From an uncultured Clostridia bacterium (GTDB lineage: Bacteria > Bacillota > Clostridia > Lachnospirales > Lachnospiraceae): DNA of 42,847 bases. The notes beneath the pieces were generated by a model that was given only the letters and a program-made list of their open reading frames with translations, ran no database searches and was not told the DNA's origin. The translations under genes and the position numbers were made by a program. This document shows positions 1 to 7,933 of this stretch, piece after piece (positions within the stretch are counted from its first letter, which is position 1; the number at the start of each line of letters is the position of its first letter). The DNA is taken from positions 1 through 42,847 of the forward strand of contig CAMOSC010000004.1 in NCBI GenBank assembly GCA_946624325.1. The letters run 5' to 3'.

Positions 1-2
1 TG

Positions 3-431
3 CCGTTAGAGCAGATCGATGAGATGGATAAATGGGAGGGCAGCAAGCTCAACGAGGCCAAGGAGATTCTGGCTTTTGAGCTGACCAAGCTGGTGCATGG
101 CGAGGAAGAAGCCGCCAAGGCGCAGACCGCTGCCAAGGCCATGTTCGGAGGCGCGGGCGATGCCGCCGAGATGCCGGCAACAGAGATTCCGCGCGCGGAT
201 TTCGAGGCTGCTCCGGAAGGAAAACTGGACATTCTTTCCCTCTTAGTCACTACCGGACTGGTAAAATCCCGCTCCGAGGCAAGACGTGCCGTCGAGCAGG
301 GCGGCGTGACCGCGGCGGAGGAGAAGGTAAGCGATATCAAAACCGCCTACGCACCCTCCGACATTCCCGCTGAAGGCCTTGTCATCCGCAGAGGCAAAAA
401 GAACTACAAAAAGGTTATCGTAAAAGACTGA
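3..431 (+). CDS. tyrS: Tyrosyl-tRNA synthetase, C-terminal part (5' truncated by window edge)
   Basis: The open frame runs in from the window edge and ends at TGA 429-431. The visible 142 residues begin with a conserved TyrRS stretch (IDEMDKWEGSKLNEAKEILA) followed by ELTKLVHGEEEA, which closes the anticodon-binding region of class I TyrRS. A linker leads to a C-terminal S4-like RNA-binding domain (roughly the last 70 residues, LDILSLLVTTGLVKSRSEAR through RRGKKNYKKVIV). The enzyme charges tRNA-Tyr with tyrosine in the cytoplasm. The catalytic HIGH/KMSKS part lies upstream of the window. No convincing T-tract terminator follows; the next gene starts 210 bases downstream. The family call is firm. 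Confidence 0.95.
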   Translation, partial: PLEQIDEMDKWEGSKLNEAKEILAFELTKLVHGEEEAAKAQTAAKAMFGGAGDAAEMPATEIPRADFEAAPEGKLDILSLLVTTGLVKSRSEARRAVEQGGVTAAEEKVSDIKTAYAPSDIPAEGLVIRRGKKNYKKVIVKD

Positions 432-462
432 TCTTAAGCGGCGGATCTCAGTGTTTCCGCTG

Positions 463-566
463 CAGCTTTGGAAATGGCGGCCCAAAACGCCATTGCCGAA
501 GACTGATATAGAACAATCATGGGTGCTGCTCAGAGCCAGGCTCCGGAAATGGCAAAAAAGACATCT
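463..566. repeat. Degenerate remnant of the GTTAC-ended palindromic element family
   Basis: The gap between tyrS and the EamA gene contains CTCAGAGCCAGGCTCCGGAA followed by ATGGCAAAAAAG at about 529-560. This matches the arm of the elements at 5003, 7934 and 12085. A second, weaker copy of the TGGAAATGG...AACGCCATT hairpin lies just before it, at about 471-495. Intact GTTAC/GTAAC ends are missing, so this is read as a decayed copy. Nothing else recognisable lies in 432-640. Confidence 0.5.
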
Positions 567-640
567 CCGGTGCGGAACAGAAAATAATTACGTTTGTTTT
601 TATCGACATTTTTAAAGAGCAGGATTGGAGGTGACAAAGC

Positions 641-1594
641 ATGAATCAACCGGAAGTCCCCCGTAAAATGGGGAAACAGGACCAGAGCGGTGTTGTAAAG
701 GGGAGTCTCTTTGTCACCTCCGGCGCCGCCCTCTGGGGAATCATCGGCATCTTTACCAGGGAACTGAACTCCGTGGGGCTGGACTCCATGAAGATCGTCT
801 GCCTGCGCATGATCGGCTCCGCCATCATCATGGCGGCGGTCTTCCTGTTTACGGACAGGAGCATGTTCAGAATCCGTCTGCAGGATCTCTGGATGTTCTT
901 CGGGACCGGGATTGTCAGCCAGGTACTCTACAACTGGTGTTATTTCCACTGCATGCGCATCAGCTCTATCTCGATCTCCGCGGCGCTTTTGTTTACGGCA
1001 CCGTCCTTCGCGGTGATCATGTCCTGCCTGCTGTTCGGAGAACGTTTCACGCTTCGCAAGGCCTTTTCCCTCGGCATTACCACAGCCGGCGTGATCCTGG
1101 TAACCGGCGCTGCGGGAAAGGGAGACCACATTTCCTCAATGGTCATCATCAGCGGGATCGGAGCGGGCTTCGGCTATGCGCTCTACAGCGTATTCGGCCG
1201 TTTTGCCCTGAAACGCTATTCCCCCTTAAAGATTACCTTCTGGACAAACATCTGCGGCGGGGCATTTTCCCTGGTTCTCGTCAACCAGATAGGCCTGGCC
1301 CGCCAGCTCATGCACTTTAACGTCACCGGGACCGTGCTGCTGCTCATCGTCATCGGCACCATCCTGCCTTTGTTTTTGTATACAAAGGGGCTCACCTATC
1401 TGGAAAACGGCCGGGCCGGCATTCTTGCAGCCGTCGAGCCCGTAGTGGCCACCCTGGTGAGTTTCTTCGTCTTCCAGGAAGAAATGACCATCTTCCAGGG
1501 CATCGGTATCCTGTTCGTCATTACGGCCGTCATGATTCTGGCGGGCGACCGGGAAACCGGAAAGCTGCCGTCGGAAAACAATTTCAAACCATAA
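641..1594 (+). CDS. EamA/DMT-family membrane transporter
   Basis: This 317-residue protein has about ten hydrophobic segments arranged as two five-helix halves, the duplicated EamA (DUF6) architecture of the drug/metabolite transporter superfamily. Visible hallmarks are an N-terminal SGAALWGIIGIFTRE segment, the first-repeat end SISAALLFTAPSFAVIMS...LFGERFTLRKAFSLGITTAGVILV, and the second-repeat end ENGRAGILAAVEPVVATLVSF. Such proteins usually export small metabolites or amino acids across the cytoplasmic membrane; the substrate cannot be read from sequence. The start is fixed by GGAGGTGA eight bases before ATG 641. A terminator follows directly, so the gene is probably monocistronic. Confidence 0.9.
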   Translation: MNQPEVPRKMGKQDQSGVVKGSLFVTSGAALWGIIGIFTRELNSVGLDSMKIVCLRMIGSAIIMAAVFLFTDRSMFRIRLQDLWMFFGTGIVSQVLYNWCYFHCMRISSISISAALLFTAPSFAVIMSCLLFGERFTLRKAFSLGITTAGVILVTGAAGKGDHISSMVIISGIGAGFGYALYSVFGRFALKRYSPLKITFWTNICGGAFSLVLVNQIGLARQLMHFNVTGTVLLLIVIGTILPLFLYTKGLTYLENGRAGILAAVEPVVATLVSFFVFQEEMTIFQGIGILFVITAVMILAGDRETGKLPSENNFKP

Positions 1595-1601
1595 AGTGCC
1601 T

Positions 1602-1628
1602 GCCCCGGATTCCTTCCGGGGCTTTTTT
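1602..1628 (+). terminator. Intrinsic terminator after the EamA transporter
   Basis: A GCCCCGGA...TTCCGGGG-type hairpin with a very short loop is followed directly by CTTTTTT, eight bases after the stop codon. It separates the transporter from the ABC operon downstream. Confidence 0.85.
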
Positions 1629-1703
1629 GCGCAGGAATCCTGCATACCCATTCGGGCACGGGTGTGTGGAAGCCGCACCGGCTTAACGTCAGAGAATACC
1701 TAA

Positions 1704-1913
1704 GCGGTACGGCAGGGAAATGCCTGAAGGCGCCTGTGGAGGAGCGAACAGAATTTCTTAATGCACAGAAAAACGCGTTATGGGGAGAAAATCCAATGTT
1801 TGACCGAAGGGAGTTTTGGATTTTCTCCCCATGCTTTTAGCGGCTTTTCTGTGTATTTAGAAATTCTTCGCGACGGAACCGAAGCCTGAAGACATTTTCC
1901 TGCCGTATCGCGG
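1704..1913. repeat. Large (about 210 bp) imperfect palindrome
   Basis: The sequence folds back on a centre near 1806-1808. The inner stem is perfect over 17 bp (1780-1796 with 1816-1832). A middle stem pairs GAATTTCT...CACAGAAAA (from about 1751) with TTTTCTGTG...AGAAATTC (to about 1866). An outer arm pairs 1704-1750 with about 1867-1913 at lower identity. No open frame fits it. Its end sequences differ from the GTTAC-ended elements, so it looks like a separate miniature palindromic element. It lies between a terminator and the ABC promoter. Confidence 0.8.
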
Positions 1914-1925
1914 AGGGTCGTGAAA

Positions 1926-1957
1926 ACGAAGAATCGCGGAAACGAAGAACCGCGGAA
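1926..1957. repeat. Two tandem 16-bp direct repeats upstream of the ABC operon promoter
   Basis: ACGAAGAATCGCGGAA at 1926-1941 is repeated at once as ACGAAGAACCGCGGAA at 1942-1957, with one mismatch. The pair lies about 50 bases upstream of the -35 box at 2009. It could be an activator or repressor site for the importer, or the edge of the palindromic element. No regulator gene is adjacent. Confidence 0.45.
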
Positions 1958-2008
1958 ATCAACAACTCCTTACAAAGAGGCGCAAGGGCAAGATTCTCGA
2001 TTCCGTAC

Positions 2009-2037
2009 TTGCATAAGCCGGGCAAATAAAGTATACT
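2009..2037 (+). promoter_or_regulatory. Sigma-A-type promoter of the ABC importer operon
   Basis: TTGCAT (2009-2014) and TATACT (2032-2037) are separated by exactly 17 bases, which places the transcript start near 2044 and gives a leader of about 80 nt before the ATPase gene. No other good promoter is visible in the gap. Confidence 0.7.
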
Positions 2038-2124
2038 GAGAGCATCATCTGCGGCTGAACTGCCGCCCGGATACGGCTGGACAGGCAGTGCGGGCGCCAC
2101 CACCTGAAAGAGGGAAGGGGACCT

Positions 2125-3183
2125 ATGGAAATCAGAATCGAAAACCTGACAAAAGCGTACGGAGACTTCAAAGCAATTGACAACATGAACCTGACCATTG
2201 CCGACGGGGACCTGGTAGGCCTGCTCGGCCCGTCGGGCTGCGGTAAATCCACCACGCTCTTTATGCTTGCCGGCCTCAACAAGCCTACCGCCGGCAGGAT
2301 CTTTTTCGGAGAGCACGAGGTAACCGATATCGCCCCGGAAGACCGCGGCATCGGACTGGTCTTCCAGAATTACGCGCTTTATCCCCATATGACTGTTGAG
2401 GACAACATCATGTTCCCGTTAATCAACCGCAAGGTTCCCAAAAACGAGGCGAGGGACCGGGCATACGAGATGGCGAAAATGGTCCAGCTCGAAGGTCTCA
2501 TGAAGAGAAAGCCCAAGGCTCTTTCCGGCGGACAGCAGCAGCGTGTGGCCATAGCCCGCGCCCTTGTCAAAAAGCCCGAGGTTCTGCTGCTTGACGAGCC
2601 GCTCTCCAATCTGGATGCCAAGCTGCGCGTGGAGACCCGCGAGGAGATCCGGCGCATCCAGCAGGAGGTGAAAATCACCACCATCTTCGTAACACACGAC
2701 CAGGAAGAGGCCATGAGCATCTCCGACAAGATCGCCGTCATGGAGAAGGGCGTGCTGCAGCAGTATGAGGTGCCCCAGAAAATGTACTTAAACCCCGGCA
2801 ACCTCTTTGTGGCAACCTTCCTCGGAACCCCGCAGATCAATGTATTCGACGCCGAAGTGCACGACGGGAAGATCTACTGCGCGGGCAATATGCTGCGTTC
2901 CGGCTGCATGGTGCCCGACGGCTCCTATAAGGGCGGCATCCGTCCCGAATCCTTCAACGTAACGCTTCTCCCGTCCGCGCCGGATGCCATCCGCGCCGAA
3001 GCTTCCCATGTACGCATGACCGGAAGAGAACTGCAGATCCGTTTTAACCTGGGCGCCAACGAGTTCCGCCTTCTTGTGCATTCCGACATGCAGATCGGAG
3101 TTGGCACCCCGTTCTATCTGACCACCCGCGAGAAGCAGATCCTGCTCTTCGGACAGGACGGCAAAACCGTGGGCAAGTTCTGA
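2125..3183 (+). CDS. Sugar ABC transporter ATPase (MalK/UgpC/MsmK type)
   Basis: This 352-residue ATPase powers import of a carbohydrate through the two permeases encoded next to it. Visible motifs are Walker A GPSGCGKST (35-43), Q-loop QNYALYPHMT (about 81-90), signature LSGGQQQRVAIARAL (133-147), Walker B VLLLDEPLSNLDAKLR (153-168) and the H-loop histidine FVTHD (H191). The last 110 residues form the TOBE/MalK regulatory region typical of carbohydrate importers of the CUT1 type. AAGGGG upstream of ATG 2125 is the ribosome binding site. The gene lies 14 bases from the first permease. The specific sugar cannot be told from this subunit, which in Firmicutes is often shared among several importers. 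Confidence 0.95.
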   Translation: MEIRIENLTKAYGDFKAIDNMNLTIADGDLVGLLGPSGCGKSTTLFMLAGLNKPTAGRIFFGEHEVTDIAPEDRGIGLVFQNYALYPHMTVEDNIMFPLINRKVPKNEARDRAYEMAKMVQLEGLMKRKPKALSGGQQQRVAIARALVKKPEVLLLDEPLSNLDAKLRVETREEIRRIQQEVKITTIFVTHDQEEAMSISDKIAVMEKGVLQQYEVPQKMYLNPGNLFVATFLGTPQINVFDAEVHDGKIYCAGNMLRSGCMVPDGSYKGGIRPESFNVTLLPSAPDAIRAEASHVRMTGRELQIRFNLGANEFRLLVHSDMQIGVGTPFYLTTREKQILLFGQDGKTVGKF

Positions 3184-3197
3184 CGGGGAGGGCGACG

Positions 3198-4067
3198 ATG
3201 GAAAAAAAGAGCATGAAGGGGTATCTCTACCTCGCCCCTGCACTGATTATCATTCTGATTTTCACGATTTATCCCCTGATCCGGGCCTTTATGCTCAGCT
3301 TCATGGAGGATTATAACCTGGTCAACGGCAGCTACAAGGGCATCAACCTGGAGAATTATATCGATATTTTTCAGGACCGCCACTTCATTAAGGCGCTGAC
3401 CAACACCGGGATCTACGTGGTTTTCGTGGTTCCCTGCTCCATAGCCCTGTCCCTGATCATCGCGGTGCTGCTCAACAGCCACATCCGCTTCCAGGGCGTA
3501 TTCCAGACCATTTTCTTCCTGCCCTATGTCACCAGCACCATTGCCATCGGCATCGTCTGGGGCTGGATTTTCAACAGCGATTACGGCCTTTTAAACCAGC
3601 TGCTCTCGTGGTTCGGCATTAAGTCGATCCCGTGGCTGACCTCCAAGCAGTACGCCCTGCCTTCCCTGATCATCTTCAGCATCTGGAAGAGCATGGCCTT
3701 TGATATCCTGATCTTCCTGGCAGGCCTCCAGACCATCTCGGAGGATCTTTACAATGCCGCACGGGTGGATTCCACCCCCAGATGGCGTGTATTCTGGCGC
3801 ATTACGGTGCCGGGCATCGGCCCCATGATCTCCTATGCCTTTGTCATGGGCATGATCAATGCCTTCAAGGTTTACAACGAAGTCTACGCGCTGTTCCGCG
3901 GAAAGAACGGTCCGGCGGGAAGCGCCAACACGGTGGTGTTCTATATCTACGACAAGTTCTATAACCAGTCGAAATACGGCGAGGCCTCCGCGGCGGCTGT
4001 GATCCTGTTCCTCATCGTTCTGGGACTCACAATCATCCAGCGGACGCTGACCGGGAAAAAAGAGTAA
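3198..4067 (+). CDS. Sugar ABC transporter permease 1 (MalF/UgpA type)
   Basis: This 289-residue integral membrane protein begins with a hydrophobic LAPALIIILIFTIYPLIRAF segment and has about six helices. The permease coupling loop is visible as LYNAARVDSTPRWRVFWRITVPGIGP (EAA-type loop, near residues 185-210). It pairs with the next gene to make the transmembrane channel and matches the short, six-helix CUT1 permeases for oligosaccharides or glycerol-3-phosphate. GGGAGG precedes ATG 3198, and the next gene starts 12 bases after the stop, so the two are translationally linked. Confidence 0.93.
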   Translation: MEKKSMKGYLYLAPALIIILIFTIYPLIRAFMLSFMEDYNLVNGSYKGINLENYIDIFQDRHFIKALTNTGIYVVFVVPCSIALSLIIAVLLNSHIRFQGVFQTIFFLPYVTSTIAIGIVWGWIFNSDYGLLNQLLSWFGIKSIPWLTSKQYALPSLIIFSIWKSMAFDILIFLAGLQTISEDLYNAARVDSTPRWRVFWRITVPGIGPMISYAFVMGMINAFKVYNEVYALFRGKNGPAGSANTVVFYIYDKFYNQSKYGEASAAAVILFLIVLGLTIIQRTLTGKKE

Positions 4068-4079
4068 GGAGGTGCGGAC

Positions 4080-4913
4080 ATGAACAGAAAAGCCGGAAAT
4101 GTGATAGCAAATATCCTGAAATATGGCGTCCTGATCATCGGCGCGCTTTTTACCCTGATGCCGTTCCTGTGGATGATCCTCTCCGCCATGAAGACAAACG
4201 CGGAAATCCGCGCCATCCCGCCGGTGTTCTTCCCGTCAAAGTTCTCCCTGGAGAATTTCACAACTGCGTGGAAGGCCGCGCCCTTCGGAAGATATCTGGT
4301 AAATACGCTGATCGTCACGGTATTCAATACCATCGGCGTCCTGATCACCACTATCCTGGCGGCATTTGCCTTTGCCCGGCTGAATTTCCCGGGCAAGAAG
4401 GTGCTGCTAACGCTCTTGCTCGCAACCATGATGATTCCCAGCGAGATGCTGCTGATCACCAATTTCATCACCATGACGAAGCTGAAGTGGATCGACACCT
4501 ACCAGGCCATGATCGTGCCCTGGCTTGCCAGTGTGTTCTATATTTACCTGCTGACACAATTTTTTGCCCAGATTCCGGATGCTCTTTACCTGGCTGCGAA
4601 GGTGGATAAGTGCCGGGACTTCAAGTATCTGATCAAAATCATGATCCCCATCAACAAGGGACCCATTACCACCATAACCATCCTGAATGTTATTTCCAAC
4701 TGGAACTCTTTTGTGTGGCCTCTGCTTGTCACCAACAGCCGGGAGATGCGTGTGCTTTCCTACGGACTGGTGCAGTTCCAGACAGAGGAGGGCAGCGCCT
4801 ATGAGCTGATCATGGCCGCCTCCTGCATCCTGGTCATTCCGATTATGATCATGTACCTGTTCCTGCGCAAATATATCATTGAGGGCGTTACGCAGAGCGG
4901 CATTAAGGGCTGA
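4080..4913 (+). CDS. Sugar ABC transporter permease 2 (MalG/UgpE type)
   Basis: This 277-residue membrane protein is the partner permease. Hallmarks are the N-terminal helix ending in LFTLMPFLWMILSAMKTNAE, typical of MalG-like CUT1 permeases, and an EAA-type coupling loop ALYLAAKVDKCRDFKYLIKIMIPINKGP near 170-195. AAGGAGGTG seven bases upstream sets ATG 4080. After this gene the operon is interrupted by a new promoter and a palindromic element before the binding-protein gene. Confidence 0.93.
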   Translation: MNRKAGNVIANILKYGVLIIGALFTLMPFLWMILSAMKTNAEIRAIPPVFFPSKFSLENFTTAWKAAPFGRYLVNTLIVTVFNTIGVLITTILAAFAFARLNFPGKKVLLTLLLATMMIPSEMLLITNFITMTKLKWIDTYQAMIVPWLASVFYIYLLTQFFAQIPDALYLAAKVDKCRDFKYLIKIMIPINKGPITTITILNVISNWNSFVWPLLVTNSREMRVLSYGLVQFQTEEGSAYELIMAASCILVIPIMIMYLFLRKYIIEGVTQSGIKG

Positions 4914-4948
4914 ATTCGCACCCGGCTCCGAACAGGAGCAAAAAACAG

Positions 4949-4977
4949 TTCACATAAACTGAAATTTGTGCTATTAT
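4949..4977 (+). promoter_or_regulatory. Internal promoter for the solute-binding protein gene
   Basis: TTCACA (4949-4954) and TATTAT (4972-4977) have a 17-base spacer. A small GCTCC/GGAGC hairpin at about 4926-4940 precedes it. Transcription would begin near 4984 and run through the palindromic element at 5003-5155 before the binding-protein start at 5192. A separate promoter would allow the binding protein to be made in excess over the membrane subunits. Confidence 0.55.
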
Positions 4978-5002
4978 GGTACCGGCAGAAAAAGGATTTT
5001 TT

Positions 5003-5155
5003 GTTACCGTTCAGAGCCAGACGCAAATCTGTGGTGTATGATGGATTCCGCCGGCGGAAATCTATTATGCACCGCAGATTTGCATCCGGCGAGCACGCCG
5101 CAACTCCCAAAATGGCGTTTTTTGCCATTTCCGGAGTCTGGCTCTGAACAGTAAC
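5003..5155. mobile_element. MITE-like palindromic element, copy A (153 bp)
   Basis: The ends are GTTACCGTTCAGAGCCAGAC (5003-5022) and its near-perfect inverse GTCTGGCTCTGAACAGTAAC (5136-5155). Internal hairpins pair GCAAATCTG with CAGATTTGC, a central GATTCCGCCGGCGGAAATC palindrome, and AAATGGCG with TGCCATTT. The reverse complement of copy B (7934-8087) aligns along the whole length. There is no coding capacity. Flanks GGATTTTTT and GGTTTTTT resemble a decayed target duplication. It lies in the leader of the binding-protein transcript. Confidence 0.8.
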
Positions 5156-5191
5156 GGTTTTTTCCCTTCGGGGAAAGAAAGGAGAAGAAAC

Positions 5192-6430
5192 ATGAGTTTC
5201 AGGAAAACCGGCGCAGCAATTCTCGCACTGGTGATGGCAGCTTCCCTTCCGGTTGCGGCTTTCGCCGAGGAAGAAAAGACGATTGAACCCACCGAGGTAA
5301 CCTTCTGGCACGGCATGAGCAATACCCAGGAGCAGGTACTGACCGAGCTGACCGACCGCTTTAATGAAGAAAATGAATACGGGATTACCGTTAAGCTTGT
5401 AAACCAGGGCAACTACGGCGATCTGAGCACAAAGCTCACCGCCAGCGCAGTGGCTGACGAGCTTCCGGATCTGGCTCAGGCATACAACAACTGGCTGACC
5501 GCTTATACCGACAAGATCGTTCCGCTGGATGAGTTCGTAGAGAATGATTTTGACGATTACGAGGATCTCGTTGAAGGCTATCGCGCAGAGTGCGAGCAGT
5601 TAGGCTTTATCGGAGCGCTTCCGTTCAACAAGAGCACCTATGTTTACTTCTACAACAAGACCATGTTCGATGAGCTCGGACTGGAAGCTCCCAAGACCTG
5701 GGAAGACATGCTTGCAGTCGGTGAGAAGTTCATGGAAGAGAAGGAAATGCCTGCATTCGGCGTTGACGACCTGGCAGGCTTCCTGGAGGCTTCCCTCGCA
5801 CAGAACGAGTGCGAATATGCTTCCGATGAAGGCGCCCTTTTTGACAACGAGGCCGGTCTTGAGACGCTCGAGTATATCATGGGCCTTTACAACAACGGCT
5901 ATGCGCGTCTGATCGGTGAGGATGACTACTTCTCCAGTGTTATCAGCACACAGCGCATCGGCGGCTATATCGGCTCCTCCACCGGTGTTTCCTATATCAC
6001 CGCTGACGATTTCGAGCTGGGCGTAGCTCCGCTTCCCACAAACAAGAAGGCTGCCGCGAACCAGGCAGGCACCAACATTGTCATGTTTGCGCAGGATGAA
6101 AACCAGCAGGCGGCAACCTGGGAGTACATGAAGTACCTCACCTCCACCGAGGCTACCACCGAATGGGCTATGAAGACCGGTTATCTCCCCGTAAGAGTTT
6201 CCGCATTCGAATCCGATGAGTATCAGTCCTTCATGGCTGACGACATCACCGCGACCGCTGCATACTCTCAGGTTGATGCTTTCTTCCCGGCTGCCATGTT
6301 TGAAGCCAGCAACGCTGTCCGCACCTCTGTGAACACCATGTTTGAAGAGGTTGTACTGGATGAGCTTGAGCCGGAAGATGCCCTTGCGGAATTCGTTCAG
6401 ATCATCAACGAAGAGTGCGATGTAGAATAA
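5192..6430 (+). CDS. Extracellular solute-binding protein, family 1 (carbohydrate importer)
   Basis: This 412-residue secreted protein binds the imported sugar and delivers it to the permeases encoded upstream. A signal peptide (MSFRKTGAAILALVMAASLP, with predicted cleavage after VAAFA) is followed by TEVTFWHGMSNTQEQVLTEL, typical of UgpB/MalE-like family 1 binding proteins, and by a YVYFYNKTMFDELGLEAPKT hinge motif. Unusually for a Gram-positive binding protein, there is no lipobox cysteine near the cleavage site. AGGAG lies just upstream of ATG 5192. A strong terminator follows. The ligand (oligosaccharide, polyol or glycerol-3-phosphate) is not determined by sequence. Confidence 0.92.
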   Translation: MSFRKTGAAILALVMAASLPVAAFAEEEKTIEPTEVTFWHGMSNTQEQVLTELTDRFNEENEYGITVKLVNQGNYGDLSTKLTASAVADELPDLAQAYNNWLTAYTDKIVPLDEFVENDFDDYEDLVEGYRAECEQLGFIGALPFNKSTYVYFYNKTMFDELGLEAPKTWEDMLAVGEKFMEEKEMPAFGVDDLAGFLEASLAQNECEYASDEGALFDNEAGLETLEYIMGLYNNGYARLIGEDDYFSSVISTQRIGGYIGSSTGVSYITADDFELGVAPLPTNKKAAANQAGTNIVMFAQDENQQAATWEYMKYLTSTEATTEWAMKTGYLPVRVSAFESDEYQSFMADDITATAAYSQVDAFFPAAMFEASNAVRTSVNTMFEEVVLDELEPEDALAEFVQIINEECDVE

Positions 6431-6455
6431 TCTGCTGACAATGCATGATTCCAGT

Positions 6456-6486
6456 CGGGCTGCCTGAAACATGGCAGCCCGTTTTT
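6456..6486 (+). terminator. Intrinsic terminator of the ABC importer operon
   Basis: A perfect 9-bp stem CGGGCTGCC/GGCAGCCCG with an 8-base loop is followed by TTTTT. It starts 25 bases after the binding-protein stop codon. Confidence 0.9.
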
Positions 6487-6505
6487 CACCGGAGAGAACA
6501 GGCTT

Positions 6506-7927
6506 ATGACAAGACTTTGCTTCCTGAAAGGCCTTCGGGAAATCGGAGGTACCTTTGCGATTGTGGAAACCGACCATGCCAGCTGCATGTTCGATTTCGG
6601 CTTTGCCAATTCCGCCCTCATGGACGCCAGGATTCTGAACCGTCCGGAGCGCGCTGCCGAGTGTTATGTGCGAATGGGTTTTCTTGCCGCAGCGGACGGT
6701 ATTTATGACCGGAAAACCGCGGAAAGGCTTGGCCTGAAGCCGTTTGGGGAGACAGACCGCAGCTGCTTTTTCCTGCTCTCCCATATGCACATTGACCATA
6801 TGGGAGGCCTGGGCCTTCTCGCACCGGAAATCCCGGTCTATATGTCGGAGGATTCCCGCAGGCTGTACCGGAGGCTGGCTGCCAACGGGGAAGCGGAATT
6901 CTTTGAACATGAAAACTGCATCGGCCTTCCCTACGGGGAGCCTGTCCGGGTTGCGGATATTACGGTTACGGCCATCCCTGTGGATCACGATGTGGTCGGC
7001 GCCTGCGGGTTCCTGATCAGCACACCGGACGGCAGCATAGCCTACACGGGAGATTACCGGTTTCACGGCTTCCATCCGGAGATAACGGAGGCTTTCGCAC
7101 GGGCGGTCAAAGGCGCGTCCGTGATGATCACGGAGGGAGTAAGCGTCAGCTTTGAGGAGCTGGATATGCTGTCACTCAAAGAGCCGGAGCCGAAACGTTC
7201 GGAGGAAAACCTTCAGGAAGAGATAAAGACACTGTCAGAGGAGCTGCATGGCCTGCTGGTGATTAACCCCTACAACCGGAATGTGGAGCGTCTGCACCGG
7301 CTGGCGCTGACCTGCGCCGAAGCAGGGCGGGTACTGGTGCTGGATGCAAGGTGCAGGGACTATCTCCGGACGTTTTACCCGGAGGATCCCGCCTGCGTTT
7401 ATGAAAATGCGCTGGCGGACGCATTCCTGCAGCCCGGGGACAAATACAGACAATACGATGGGCGAGAGACCGTGCCTTCGGAAGGCGGCGGACAGCCGGA
7501 CGGCGCAGCGGGAGACTGCATTCGGGACATCCCTGCCGGGGAAATTGTTACGAGGGAAGAACTGACCGGAAACCCGGGACATTATGTTCTGCAGAATGAT
7601 TATTCGCTGATCGGCGAGCTGATGGATCTGCGGGAGGTGATTTCCCTCTACGTTCACATGGACGGAACCCCGCTCGGCGATTATGATCCTTCTTTCGGAA
7701 AGCTTCAGAACTTTATGAATACGCTGGGGATACCCTACAGGCATATGAGCCTGGGCGGACATTCCGATCCCTGGCATCTGCGCCATATGATTGATACGGC
7801 AGAGCCGAAGACCCTGATCCCGCTGCACAGCTTCCGCCCGGAACAGGTGAATTCCCTGCATATCCGAAACCGGCTGCTGCCGGAGCCGGGTGTATGGTAT
7901 GAACTGAGCCCGGAGGGGATTATCTGA
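6506..7927 (+). CDS. Metallo-beta-lactamase-fold protein, RNase J / beta-CASP-like
   Basis: This 473-residue cytoplasmic protein carries metal-binding motif II HMHIDHMGG (H93, H95, D97, H98), a later histidine in VDHDV (H161) and the bridging aspartate YTGDYRFHG (D183). The C-terminal motifs LGGHSDPWHLRHMI and KTLIPLHSFRPEQ correspond to the SGHA...and HxE/HG-type ends of RNase J and beta-CASP nucleases. That predicts an RNA or nucleic-acid hydrolase with two bound metal ions, but the match is more diverged than a housekeeping RNase J. The insert at about 310-345 is acidic and glycine-rich. It starts at ATG 6506 behind GGAGAG. Substrate is unknown. Confidence 0.75.
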   Translation: MTRLCFLKGLREIGGTFAIVETDHASCMFDFGFANSALMDARILNRPERAAECYVRMGFLAAADGIYDRKTAERLGLKPFGETDRSCFFLLSHMHIDHMGGLGLLAPEIPVYMSEDSRRLYRRLAANGEAEFFEHENCIGLPYGEPVRVADITVTAIPVDHDVVGACGFLISTPDGSIAYTGDYRFHGFHPEITEAFARAVKGASVMITEGVSVSFEELDMLSLKEPEPKRSEENLQEEIKTLSEELHGLLVINPYNRNVERLHRLALTCAEAGRVLVLDARCRDYLRTFYPEDPACVYENALADAFLQPGDKYRQYDGRETVPSEGGGQPDGAAGDCIRDIPAGEIVTREELTGNPGHYVLQNDYSLIGELMDLREVISLYVHMDGTPLGDYDPSFGKLQNFMNTLGIPYRHMSLGGHSDPWHLRHMIDTAEPKTLIPLHSFRPEQVNSLHIRNRLLPEPGVWYELSPEGII

Positions 7928-7933
7928 AAAACC

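Noticed and set aside
5003..5155. Palindromic element considered as a riboswitch or terminator
   Set aside because: The same sequence occurs in other contexts and in both orientations, with terminal inverted repeats and no T-tract, which fits a repeated element better.
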